This document shows, one piece after another, positions 37,101 to 50,140 of a DNA stretch of 64,000 nt; the stretch's first letter is position 1; each line of letters begins with the position of its first letter. Made by a program: the position numbers and the translations under genes. Origin of the DNA: Actinernus sp. WN-2022 (Eukaryota; Cnidaria; Anthozoa; Actiniaria; Actinernidae); NCBI GenBank assembly GCA_030867875.1, contig JAOWCC010000758.1:1-64000 (forward strand), in the 5' to 3' direction. The notes below the pieces were generated by a model. It was not told the DNA's origin. It saw only the letters and a program-made list of their open reading frames with translations, and did not search any database.

Positions 37101-40100
37101 GGTTACAAAAAAACACATTTTCGGATTTTCTACTCCAAATAGGGCAAAACTGGCACGCCAGTCTGAAAGTACAGGAAGAGGCCGTTGTATTGCCGTATAG
37201 TGCATCGAAATCCATTAAAAGGTCGAGAAATGGCGCCACTTTGAAATTTAGGTTACACAAGTAAATTAATGCGTACTTGTTGGCTTTAAAAGCCAGTAAC
37301 TCACTTTTCAACGTTTTGATCCCAAAAATGCACCTTTTTTCTCAGACCTAGTGGAAAATGTACATCTTTCACTAAGCAAATCGTTGCGCCATACGTCAGG
37401 CAAAGTTGGTTTTTCGCGAAATTTTTTGAACTACTCCTCCCCACCCCACACCACCCTCATAAAATACCTACAGATCAATTATTGGAAAGAAAGGCCAGAA
37501 AAGTCGTAAACTGTCATTTGCCCTTTCAAGAAAGCGGCAAAAACACGAGTAACTGGCTTTTAAAGCTTAAAGGCACACAAGATCTACGCTGTTTCCACAA
37601 AAGGAGCCCTAGAACCTAAAACCCCCTTTTGTGAAAACATGCTAGATCTTGTGTGCCTTTAGCTTTAAAAGCCAGTAACTCGTGTTTTTGCCGTTTTCTT
37701 GAAACGGCAAATGACAGTTGAAGACTTTAATGGCCTTTCTATCCCATAATTTACTTGTGTGAGATCTATCCCATAATTTCTTTATTTGAGACCTAGAGGT
37801 TATGCTTAGGTTAGAAAAAGGCCATTTTCTGGTATTGTTACTCAAAATACAGGAAACTTCCATCCATTAAACGCAATCTACATGAAGAGAACGTTGTATT
37901 GCCGTATAGTGCATCGAAATCCATTGAAAGCTCGAGAAATGGCGCCACTTTGAAGATATTAGGGTACACAAGTAACTTTGAGAGATTAAGGTTAGGTTAC
38001 AAAAAAACACATTTTCGGATTTTCTACTCCAAATAGGGCAAAACTGGCACGCCAGTCTGAAAGTACAGGAAGAGGCCGTTGTATTGCCGTATAGTGCATC
38101 GAAATCCATTAAAAGGTCGAGAAATGGCGCCACTTTGAAATTTAGGTTACACAAGTAAATTAATGCGTACTTGTTGGCTTTAAAAGCCAGTAACTCACTT
38201 TTCAACGTTTTGATCCCAAAAATGCACCTTTTTTCTCAGACCTAGTGGAAAATGTACATCTTTCACTAAGCAAATCGTTGCGCCATACGTCAGGCAAAGT
38301 TGGTTTTTCGCGAAATTTTTTGAACTACTCCTCCCCACCCCACACCACCCTCATAAAATACCTACAGATCAATTATTGGAAAGAAAGGCCAGAAAAGTCG
38401 TAAACTGTCATTTGCCCTTTCAAGAAAGCGGCAAAAACACGAGTAACTGGCTTTTAAAGCTTAAAGGCACACAAGATCTACGCTGTTTCCACAAAAGGAG
38501 CCCTAGAACCTAAAACCCCCTTTTGTGAAAACATGCTAGATCTTGTGTGCCTTTAGCTTTAAAAGCCAGTAACTCGTGTTTTTGCCGTTTTCTTGAAACG
38601 GCAAATGACAGTTGAAGACTTTAATGGCCTTTCTATCCCATAATTTACTTGTGTGAGATCTATCCCATAATTTCTTTATTTGAGACCTAGAGGTTATGCT
38701 TAGGTTAGAAAAAGGCCATTTTCTGGTATTGTTACTCAAAATACAGGAAACTTCCATCCATTAAACGCAATCTACATGAAGAGAACGTTGTATTGCCGTA
38801 TAGTGCATCGAAATCCATTGAAAGCTCGAGAAATGGCGCCACTTTGAAGATATTAGGGTACACAAGTAACTTTGAGAGATTAAGGTTAGGTTACAAAAAA
38901 ACACATTTTCGGATTTTCTACTCCAAATAGGGCAAAACTGGCACGCCAGTCTGAAAGTACAGGAAGAGGCCGTTGTATTGCCGTATAGTGCATCGAAATC
39001 CATTAAAAGGTCGAGAAATGGCGCCACTTTGAAATTTAGGTTACACAAGTAAATTAATGCGTACTTGTTGGCTTTAAAAGCCAGTAACTCACTTTTCAAC
39101 GTTTTGATCCCAAAAATGCACCTTTTTTCTCAGACCTAGTGGAAAATGTACATCTTTCACTAAGCAAATCGTTGCGCCATACGTCAGGCAAAGTTGGTTT
39201 TTCGCGAAATTTTTTGAACTACTCCTCCCCACCCCACACCACCCTCATAAAATACCTACAGATCAATTATTGGAAAGAAAGGCCAGAAAAGTCGTAAACT
39301 GTCATTTGCCCTTTCAAGAAAGCGGCAAAAACACGAGTAACTGGCTTTTAAAGCTTAAAGGCACACAAGATCTACGCTGTTTCCACAAAAGGAGCCCTAG
39401 AACCTAAAACCCCCTTTTGTGAAAACATGCTAGATCTTGTGTGCCTTTAGCTTTAAAAGCCAGTAACTCGTGTTTTTGCCGTTTTCTTGAAACGGCAAAT
39501 GACAGTTGAAGACTTTAATGGCCTTTCTATCCCATAATTTACTTGTGTGAGATCTATCCCATAATTTCTTTATTTGAGACCTAGAGGTTATGCTTAGGTT
39601 AGAAAAAGGCCATTTTCTGGTATTGTTACTCAAAATACAGGAAACTTCCATCCATTAAACGCAATCTACATGAAGAGAACGTTGTATTGCCGTATAGTGC
39701 ATCGAAATCCATTGAAAGCTCGAGAAATGGCGCCACTTTGAAGATATTAGGGTACACAAGTAACTTTGAGAGATTAAGGTTAGGTTACAAAAAAACACAT
39801 TTTCGGATTTTCTACTCCAAATAGGGCAAAACTGGCACGCCAGTCTGAAAGTACAGGAAGAGGCCGTTGTATTGCCGTATAGTGCATCGAAATCCATTAA
39901 AAGGTCGAGAAATGGCGCCACTTTGAAATTTAGGTTACACAAGTAAATTAATGCGTACTTGTTGGCTTTAAAAGCCAGTAACTCACTTTTCAACGTTTTG
40001 ATCCCAAAAATGCACCTTTTTTCTCAGACCTAGTGGAAAATGTACATCTTTCACTAAGCAAATCGTTGCGCCATACGTCAGGCAAAGTTGGTTTTTCGCG

Positions 40101-43100
40101 AAATTTTTTGAACTACTCCTCCCCACCCCACACCACCCTCATAAAATACCTACAGATCAATTATTGGAAAGAAAGGCCAGAAAAGTCGTAAACTGTCATT
40201 TGCCCTTTCAAGAAAGCGGCAAAAACACGAGTAACTGGCTTTTAAAGCTTAAAGGCACACAAGATCTACGCTGTTTCCACAAAAGGAGCCCTAGAACCTA
40301 AAACCCCCTTTTGTGAAAACATGCTAGATCTTGTGTGCCTTTAGCTTTAAAAGCCAGTAACTCGTGTTTTTGCCGTTTTCTTGAAACGGCAAATGACAGT
40401 TGAAGACTTTAATGGCCTTTCTATCCCATAATTTACTTGTGTGAGATCTATCCCATAATTTCTTTATTTGAGACCTAGAGGTTATGCTTAGGTTAGAAAA
40501 AGGCCATTTTCTGGTATTGTTACTCAAAATACAGGAAACTTCCATCCATTAAACGCAATCTACATGAAGAGAACGTTGTATTGCCGTATAGTGCATCGAA
40601 ATCCATTGAAAGCTCGAGAAATGGCGCCACTTTGAAGATATTAGGGTACACAAGTAACTTTGAGAGATTAAGGTTAGGTTACAAAAAAACACATTTTCGG
40701 ATTTTCTACTCCAAATAGGGCAAAACTGGCACGCCAGTCTGAAAGTACAGGAAGAGGCCGTTGTATTGCCGTATAGTGCATCGAAATCCATTAAAAGGTC
40801 GAGAAATGGCGCCACTTTGAAATTTAGGTTACACAAGTAAATTAATGCGTACTTGTTGGCTTTAAAAGCCAGTAACTCACTTTTCAACGTTTTGATCCCA
40901 AAAATGCACCTTTTTTCTCAGACCTAGTGGAAAATGTACATCTTTCACTAAGCAAATCGTTGCGCCATACGTCAGGCAAAGTTGGTTTTTCGCGAAATTT
41001 TTTGAACTACTCCTCCCCACCCCACACCACCCTCATAAAATACCTACAGATCAATTATTGGAAAGAAAGGCCAGAAAAGTCGTAAACTGTCATTTGCCCT
41101 TTCAAGAAAGCGGCAAAAACACGAGTAACTGGCTTTTAAAGCTTAAAGGCACACAAGATCTACGCTGTTTCCACAAAAGGAGCCCTAGAACCTAAAACCC
41201 CCTTTTGTGAAAACATGCTAGATCTTGTGTGCCTTTAGCTTTAAAAGCCAGTAACTCGTGTTTTTGCCGTTTTCTTGAAACGGCAAATGACAGTTGAAGA
41301 CTTTAATGGCCTTTCTATCCCATAATTTACTTGTGTGAGATCTATCCCATAATTTCTTTATTTGAGACCTAGAGGTTATGCTTAGGTTAGAAAAAGGCCA
41401 TTTTCTGGTATTGTTACTCAAAATACAGGAAACTTCCATCCATTAAACGCAATCTACATGAAGAGAACGTTGTATTGCCGTATAGTGCATCGAAATCCAT
41501 TGAAAGCTCGAGAAATGGCGCCACTTTGAAGATATTAGGGTACACAAGTAACTTTGAGAGATTAAGGTTAGGTTACAAAAAAACACATTTTCGGATTTTC
41601 TACTCCAAATAGGGCAAAACTGGCACGCCAGTCTGAAAGTACAGGAAGAGGCCGTTGTATTGCCGTATAGTGCATCGAAATCCATTAAAAGGTCGAGAAA
41701 TGGCGCCACTTTGAAATTTAGGTTACACAAGTAAATTAATGCGTACTTGTTGGCTTTAAAAGCCAGTAACTCACTTTTCAACGTTTTGATCCCAAAAATG
41801 CACCTTTTTTCTCAGACCTAGTGGAAAATGTACATCTTTCACTAAGCAAATCGTTGCGCCATACGTCAGGCAAAGTTGGTTTTTCGCGAAATTTTTTGAA
41901 CTACTCCTCCCCACCCCACACCACCCTCATAAAATACCTACAGATCAATTATTGGAAAGAAAGGCCAGAAAAGTCGTAAACTGTCATTTGCCCTTTCAAG
42001 AAAGCGGCAAAAACACGAGTAACTGGCTTTTAAAGCTTAAAGGCACACAAGATCTACGCTGTTTCCACAAAAGGAGCCCTAGAACCTAAAACCCCCTTTT
42101 GTGAAAACATGCTAGATCTTGTGTGCCTTTAGCTTTAAAAGCCAGTAACTCGTGTTTTTGCCGTTTTCTTGAAACGGCAAATGACAGTTGAAGACTTTAA
42201 TGGCCTTTCTATCCCATAATTTACTTGTGTGAGATCTATCCCATAATTTCTTTATTTGAGACCTAGAGGTTATGCTTAGGTTAGAAAAAGGCCATTTTCT
42301 GGTATTGTTACTCAAAATACAGGAAACTTCCATCCATTAAACGCAATCTACATGAAGAGAACGTTGTATTGCCGTATAGTGCATCGAAATCCATTGAAAG
42401 CTCGAGAAATGGCGCCACTTTGAAGATATTAGGGTACACAAGTAACTTTGAGAGATTAAGGTTAGGTTACAAAAAAACACATTTTCGGATTTTCTACTCC
42501 AAATAGGGCAAAACTGGCACGCCAGTCTGAAAGTACAGGAAGAGGCCGTTGTATTGCCGTATAGTGCATCGAAATCCATTAAAAGGTCGAGAAATGGCGC
42601 CACTTTGAAATTTAGGTTACACAAGTAAATTAATGCGTACTTGTTGGCTTTAAAAGCCAGTAACTCACTTTTCAACGTTTTGATCCCAAAAATGCACCTT
42701 TTTTCTCAGACCTAGTGGAAAATGTACATCTTTCACTAAGCAAATCGTTGCGCCATACGTCAGGCAAAGTTGGTTTTTCGCGAAATTTTTTGAACTACTC
42801 CTCCCCACCCCACACCACCCTCATAAAATACCTACAGATCAATTATTGGAAAGAAAGGCCAGAAAAGTCGTAAACTGTCATTTGCCCTTTCAAGAAAGCG
42901 GCAAAAACACGAGTAACTGGCTTTTAAAGCTTAAAGGCACACAAGATCTACGCTGTTTCCACAAAAGGAGCCCTAGAACCTAAAACCCCCTTTTGTGAAA
43001 ACATGCTAGATCTTGTGTGCCTTTAGCTTTAAAAGCCAGTAACTCGTGTTTTTGCCGTTTTCTTGAAACGGCAAATGACAGTTGAAGACTTTAATGGCCT

Positions 43101-46100
43101 TTCTATCCCATAATTTACTTGTGTGAGATCTATCCCATAATTTCTTTATTTGAGACCTAGAGGTTATGCTTAGGTTAGAAAAAGGCCATTTTCTGGTATT
43201 GTTACTCAAAATACAGGAAACTTCCATCCATTAAACGCAATCTACATGAAGAGAACGTTGTATTGCCGTATAGTGCATCGAAATCCATTGAAAGCTCGAG
43301 AAATGGCGCCACTTTGAAGATATTAGGGTACACAAGTAACTTTGAGAGATTAAGGTTAGGTTACAAAAAAACACATTTTCGGATTTTCTACTCCAAATAG
43401 GGCAAAACTGGCACGCCAGTCTGAAAGTACAGGAAGAGGCCGTTGTATTGCCGTATAGTGCATCGAAATCCATTAAAAGGTCGAGAAATGGCGCCACTTT
43501 GAAATTTAGGTTACACAAGTAAATTAATGCGTACTTGTTGGCTTTAAAAGCCAGTAACTCACTTTTCAACGTTTTGATCCCAAAAATGCACCTTTTTTCT
43601 CAGACCTAGTGGAAAATGTACATCTTTCACTAAGCAAATCGTTGCGCCATACGTCAGGCAAAGTTGGTTTTTCGCGAAATTTTTTGAACTACTCCTCCCC
43701 ACCCCACACCACCCTCATAAAATACCTACAGATCAATTATTGGAAAGAAAGGCCAGAAAAGTCGTAAACTGTCATTTGCCCTTTCAAGAAAGCGGCAAAA
43801 ACACGAGTAACTGGCTTTTAAAGCTTAAAGGCACACAAGATCTACGCTGTTTCCACAAAAGGAGCCCTAGAACCTAAAACCCCCTTTTGTGAAAACATGC
43901 TAGATCTTGTGTGCCTTTAGCTTTAAAAGCCAGTAACTCGTGTTTTTGCCGTTTTCTTGAAACGGCAAATGACAGTTGAAGACTTTAATGGCCTTTCTAT
44001 CCCATAATTTACTTGTGTGAGATCTATCCCATAATTTCTTTATTTGAGACCTAGAGGTTATGCTTAGGTTAGAAAAAGGCCATTTTCTGGTATTGTTACT
44101 CAAAATACAGGAAACTTCCATCCATTAAACGCAATCTACATGAAGAGAACGTTGTATTGCCGTATAGTGCATCGAAATCCATTGAAAGCTCGAGAAATGG
44201 CGCCACTTTGAAGATATTAGGGTACACAAGTAACTTTGAGAGATTAAGGTTAGGTTACAAAAAAACACATTTTCGGATTTTCTACTCCAAATAGGGCAAA
44301 ACTGGCACGCCAGTCTGAAAGTACAGGAAGAGGCCGTTGTATTGCCGTATAGTGCATCGAAATCCATTAAAAGGTCGAGAAATGGCGCCACTTTGAAATT
44401 TAGGTTACACAAGTAAATTAATGCGTACTTGTTGGCTTTAAAAGCCAGTAACTCACTTTTCAACGTTTTGATCCCAAAAATGCACCTTTTTTCTCAGACC
44501 TAGTGGAAAATGTACATCTTTCACTAAGCAAATCGTTGCGCCATACGTCAGGCAAAGTTGGTTTTTCGCGAAATTTTTTGAACTACTCCTCCCCACCCCA
44601 CACCACCCTCATAAAATACCTACAGATCAATTATTGGAAAGAAAGGCCAGAAAAGTCGTAAACTGTCATTTGCCCTTTCAAGAAAGCGGCAAAAACACGA
44701 GTAACTGGCTTTTAAAGCTTAAAGGCACACAAGATCTACGCTGTTTCCACAAAAGGAGCCCTAGAACCTAAAACCCCCTTTTGTGAAAACATGCTAGATC
44801 TTGTGTGCCTTTAGCTTTAAAAGCCAGTAACTCGTGTTTTTGCCGTTTTCTTGAAACGGCAAATGACAGTTGAAGACTTTAATGGCCTTTCTATCCCATA
44901 ATTTACTTGTGTGAGATCTATCCCATAATTTCTTTATTTGAGACCTAGAGGTTATGCTTAGGTTAGAAAAAGGCCATTTTCTGGTATTGTTACTCAAAAT
45001 ACAGGAAACTTCCATCCATTAAACGCAATCTACATGAAGAGAACGTTGTATTGCCGTATAGTGCATCGAAATCCATTGAAAGCTCGAGAAATGGCGCCAC
45101 TTTGAAGATATTAGGGTACACAAGTAACTTTGAGAGATTAAGGTTAGGTTACAAAAAAACACATTTTCGGATTTTCTACTCCAAATAGGGCAAAACTGGC
45201 ACGCCAGTCTGAAAGTACAGGAAGAGGCCGTTGTATTGCCGTATAGTGCATCGAAATCCATTAAAAGGTCGAGAAATGGCGCCACTTTGAAATTTAGGTT
45301 ACACAAGTAAATTAATGCGTACTTGTTGGCTTTAAAAGCCAGTAACTCACTTTTCAACGTTTTGATCCCAAAAATGCACCTTTTTTCTCAGACCTAGTGG
45401 AAAATGTACATCTTTCACTAAGCAAATCGTTGCGCCATACGTCAGGCAAAGTTGGTTTTTCGCGAAATTTTTTGAACTACTCCTCCCCACCCCACACCAC
45501 CCTCATAAAATACCTACAGATCAATTATTGGAAAGAAAGGCCAGAAAAGTCGTAAACTGTCATTTGCCCTTTCAAGAAAGCGGCAAAAACACGAGTAACT
45601 GGCTTTTAAAGCTTAAAGGCACACAAGATCTACGCTGTTTCCACAAAAGGAGCCCTAGAACCTAAAACCCCCTTTTGTGAAAACATGCTAGATCTTGTGT
45701 GCCTTTAGCTTTAAAAGCCAGTAACTCGTGTTTTTGCCGTTTTCTTGAAACGGCAAATGACAGTTGAAGACTTTAATGGCCTTTCTATCCCATAATTTAC
45801 TTGTGTGAGATCTATCCCATAATTTCTTTATTTGAGACCTAGAGGTTATGCTTAGGTTAGAAAAAGGCCATTTTCTGGTATTGTTACTCAAAATACAGGA
45901 AACTTCCATCCATTAAACGCAATCTACATGAAGAGAACGTTGTATTGCCGTATAGTGCATCGAAATCCATTGAAAGCTCGAGAAATGGCGCCACTTTGAA
46001 GATATTAGGGTACACAAGTAACTTTGAGAGATTAAGGTTAGGTTACAAAAAAACACATTTTCGGATTTTCTACTCCAAATAGGGCAAAACTGGCACGCCA

Positions 46101-48352
46101 GTCTGAAAGTACAGGAAGAGGCCGTTGTATTGCCGTATAGTGCATCGAAATCCATTAAAAGGTCGAGAAATGGCGCCACTTTGAAATTTAGGTTACACAA
46201 GTAAATTAATGCGTACTTGTTGGCTTTAAAAGCCAGTAACTCACTTTTCAACGTTTTGATCCCAAAAATGCACCTTTTTTCTCAGACCTAGTGGAAAATG
46301 TACATCTTTCACTAAGCAAATCGTTGCGCCATACGTCAGGCAAAGTTGGTTTTTCGCGAAATTTTTTGAACTACTCCTCCCCACCCCACACCACCCTCAT
46401 AAAATACCTACAGATCAATTATTGGAAAGAAAGGCCAGAAAAGTCGTAAACTGTCATTTGCCCTTTCAAGAAAGCGGCAAAAACACGAGTAACTGGCTTT
46501 TAAAGCTTAAAGGCACACAAGATCTACGCTGTTTCCACAAAAGGAGCCCTAGAACCTAAAACCCCCTTTTGTGAAAACATGCTAGATCTTGTGTGCCTTT
46601 AGCTTTAAAAGCCAGTAACTCGTGTTTTTGCCGTTTTCTTGAAACGGCAAATGACAGTTGAAGACTTTAATGGCCTTTCTATCCCATAATTTACTTGTGT
46701 GAGATCTATCCCATAATTTCTTTATTTGAGACCTAGAGGTTATGCTTAGGTTAGAAAAAGGCCATTTTCTGGTATTGTTACTCAAAATACAGGAAACTTC
46801 CATCCATTAAACGCAATCTACATGAAGAGAACGTTGTATTGCCGTATAGTGCATCGAAATCCATTGAAAGCTCGAGAAATGGCGCCACTTTGAAGATATT
46901 AGGGTACACAAGTAACTTTGAGAGATTAAGGTTAGGTTACAAAAAAACACATTTTCGGATTTTCTACTCCAAATAGGGCAAAACTGGCACGCCAGTCTGA
47001 AAGTACAGGAAGAGGCCGTTGTATTGCCGTATAGTGCATCGAAATCCATTAAAAGGTCGAGAAATGGCGCCACTTTGAAATTTAGGTTACACAAGTAAAT
47101 TAATGCGTACTTGTTGGCTTTAAAAGCCAGTAACTCACTTTTCAACGTTTTGATCCCAAAAATGCACCTTTTTTCTCAGACCTAGTGGAAAATGTACATC
47201 TTTCACTAAGCAAATCGTTGCGCCATACGTCAGGCAAAGTTGGTTTTTCGCGAAATTTTTTGAACTACTCCTCCCCACCCCACACCACCCTCATAAAATA
47301 CCTACAGATCAATTATTGGAAAGAAAGGCCAGAAAAGTCGTAAACTGTCATTTGCCCTTTCAAGAAAGCGGCAAAAACACGAGTAACTGGCTTTTAAAGC
47401 TTAAAGGCACACAAGATCTACGCTGTTTCCACAAAAGGAGCCCTAGAACCTAAAACCCCCTTTTGTGAAAACATGCTAGATCTTGTGTGCCTTTAGCTTT
47501 AAAAGCCAGTAACTCGTGTTTTTGCCGTTTTCTTGAAACGGCAAATGACAGTTGAAGACTTTAATGGCCTTTCTATCCCATAATTTACTTGTGTGAGATC
47601 TATCCCATAATTTCTTTATTTGAGACCTAGAGGTTATGCTTAGGTTAGAAAAAGGCCATTTTCTGGTATTGTTACTCAAAATACAGGAAACTTCCATCCA
47701 TTAAACGCAATCTACATGAAGAGAACGTTGTATTGCCGTATAGTGCATCGAAATCCATTGAAAGCTCGAGAAATGGCGCCACTTTGAAGATATTAGGGTA
47801 CACAAGTAACTTTGAGAGATTAAGGTTAGGTTACAAAAAAACACATTTTCGGATTTTCTACTCCAAATAGGGCAAAACTGGCACGCCAGTCTGAAAGTAC
47901 AGGAAGAGGCCGTTGTATTGCCGTATAGTGCATCGAAATCCATTAAAAGGTCGAGAAATGGCGCCACTTTGAAATTTAGGTTACACAAGTAAATTAATGC
48001 GTACTTGTTGGCTTTAAAAGCCAGTAACTCACTTTTCAACGTTTTGATCCCAAAAATGCACCTTTTTTCTCAGACCTAGTGGAAAATGTACATCTTTCAC
48101 TAAGCAAATCGTTGCGCCATACGTCAGGCAAAGTTGGTTTTTCGCGAAATTTTTTGAACTACTCCTCCCCACCCCACACCACCCTCATAAAATACCTACA
48201 GATCAATTATTGGAAAGAAAGGCCAGAAAAGTCGTAAACTGTCATTTGCCCTTTCAAGAAAGCGGCAAAAACACGAGTAACTGGCTTTTAAAGCTTAAAG
48301 GCACACAAGATCTACGCTGTTTCCACAAAAGGAGCCCTAGAACCTAAAACCC

Positions 48353-50140
48353 CCTTTTGTGAAAACATGCTAGATCTTGTGTGCCTTTAGCTTTAAAAGC
48401 CAGTAACTCGTGTTTTTGCCGTTTTCTTGAAACGGCAAATGACAGTTGAAGACTTTAATGGCCTTTCTATCCCATAATTTACTTGTGTGAGATCTATCCC
48501 ATAATTTCTTTATTTGAGACCTAGAGGTTATGCTTAGGTTAGAAAAAGGCCATTTTCTGGTATTGTTACTCAAAATACAGGAAACTTCCATCCATTAAAC
48601 GCAATCTACATGAAGAGAACGTTGTATTGCCGTATAGTGCATCGAAATCCATTGAAAGCTCGAGAAATGGCGCCACTTTGAAGATATTAGGGTACACAAG
48701 TAACTTTGAGAGATTAAGGTTAGGTTACAAAAAAACACATTTTCGGATTTTCTACTCCAAATAGGGCAAAACTGGCACGCCAGTCTGAAAGTACAGGAAG
48801 AGGCCGTTGTATTGCCGTATAGTGCATCGAAATCCATTGAAAGGTCGAGAAATGGCGCCACTTTGAAATTTAGGTTACACAAGTAAATTAATGCGTACTT
48901 GTTGGCTTTAAAAGCCAGTAACTCACTTTTCAACGTTTTGATCCCAAAAATGCACCTTTTTTCTCAGACCTAGTGGAAAATGTACATCTTTCACTAAGCA
49001 AATCGTTGCGCCATACGTCAGGCAAAGTTGGTTTTTCGCGAAATTTTTTGAACTACTCCTCCCCACCCCACACCACCCTCATAAAATACCTACAGATCAA
49101 TTATTGGAAAGAAAGGCCAGAAAAGTCGTAAACTGTCATTTGCCCTTTCAAGAAAGCGGCAAAAACACGAGTAACTGGCTTTTAAAGCTTAAAGGCACAC
49201 AAGATCTACGCTGTTTCCACAAAAGGAGCCCTAGAACCTAAAACCCCCTTTTGTGAAAACATGCTAGATCTTGTGTGCCTTTAGCTTTAAAAGCCAGTAA
49301 CTCGTGTTTTTGCCGTTTTCTTGAAACGGCAAATGACAGTTGAAGACTTTAATGGCCTTTCTATCCCATAATTTACTTGTGTGAGATCTATCCCATAATT
49401 TCTTTATTTGAGACCTAGAGGTTATGCTTAGGTTAGAAAAAGGCCATTTTCTGGTATTGTTACTCAAAATACAGGAAACTTCCATCCATTAAACGCAATC
49501 TACATGAAGAGAACGTTGTATTGCCGTATAGTGCATCGAAATCCATTGAAAGCTCGAGAAATGGCGCCACTTTGAAGATATTAGGGTACACAAGTAACTT
49601 TGAGAGATTAAGGTTAGGTTACAAAAAAACACATTTTCGGATTTTCTACTCCAAATAGGGCAAAACTGGCACGCCAGTCTGAAAGTACAGGAAGAGGCCG
49701 TTGTATTGCCGTATAGTGCATCGAAATCCATTGAAAGGTCGAGAAATGGCGCCACTTTGAAATTTAGGTTACACAAGTAAATTAATGCGTACTTGTTGGC
49801 TTTAAAAGCCAGTAACTCACTTTTCAACGTTTTGATCCCAAAAATGCACCTTTTTTCTCAGACCTAGTGGAAAATGTACATCTTTCACTAAGCAAATCGT
49901 TGCGCCATACGTCAGGCAAAGTTGGTTTTTCGCGAAATTTTTTGAACTACTCCTCCCCACCCCACACCACCCTCATAAAATACCTACAGATCAATTATTG
50001 GAAAGAAAGGCCAGAAAAGTCGTAAACTGTCATTTGCCCTTTCAAGAAAGCGGCAAAAACACGAGTAACTGGCTTTTAAAGCTTAAAGGCACACAAGATC
50101 TACGCTGTTTCCACAAAAGGAGCCCTAGAACCTAAAACCC
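48353..50140. repeat. Two adjacent units sharing one A-to-G variant
   Basis: Positions 48839 and 49733, exactly 894 bp apart, both have G where other units have A in subrepeat copy 2 (CCATTGAAAGG instead of CCATTAAAAGG). I saw it in no other unit. In the recurrent minus-strand frame it would read as Leu to Ser, but that frame is not considered coding. Confidence 0.9.
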
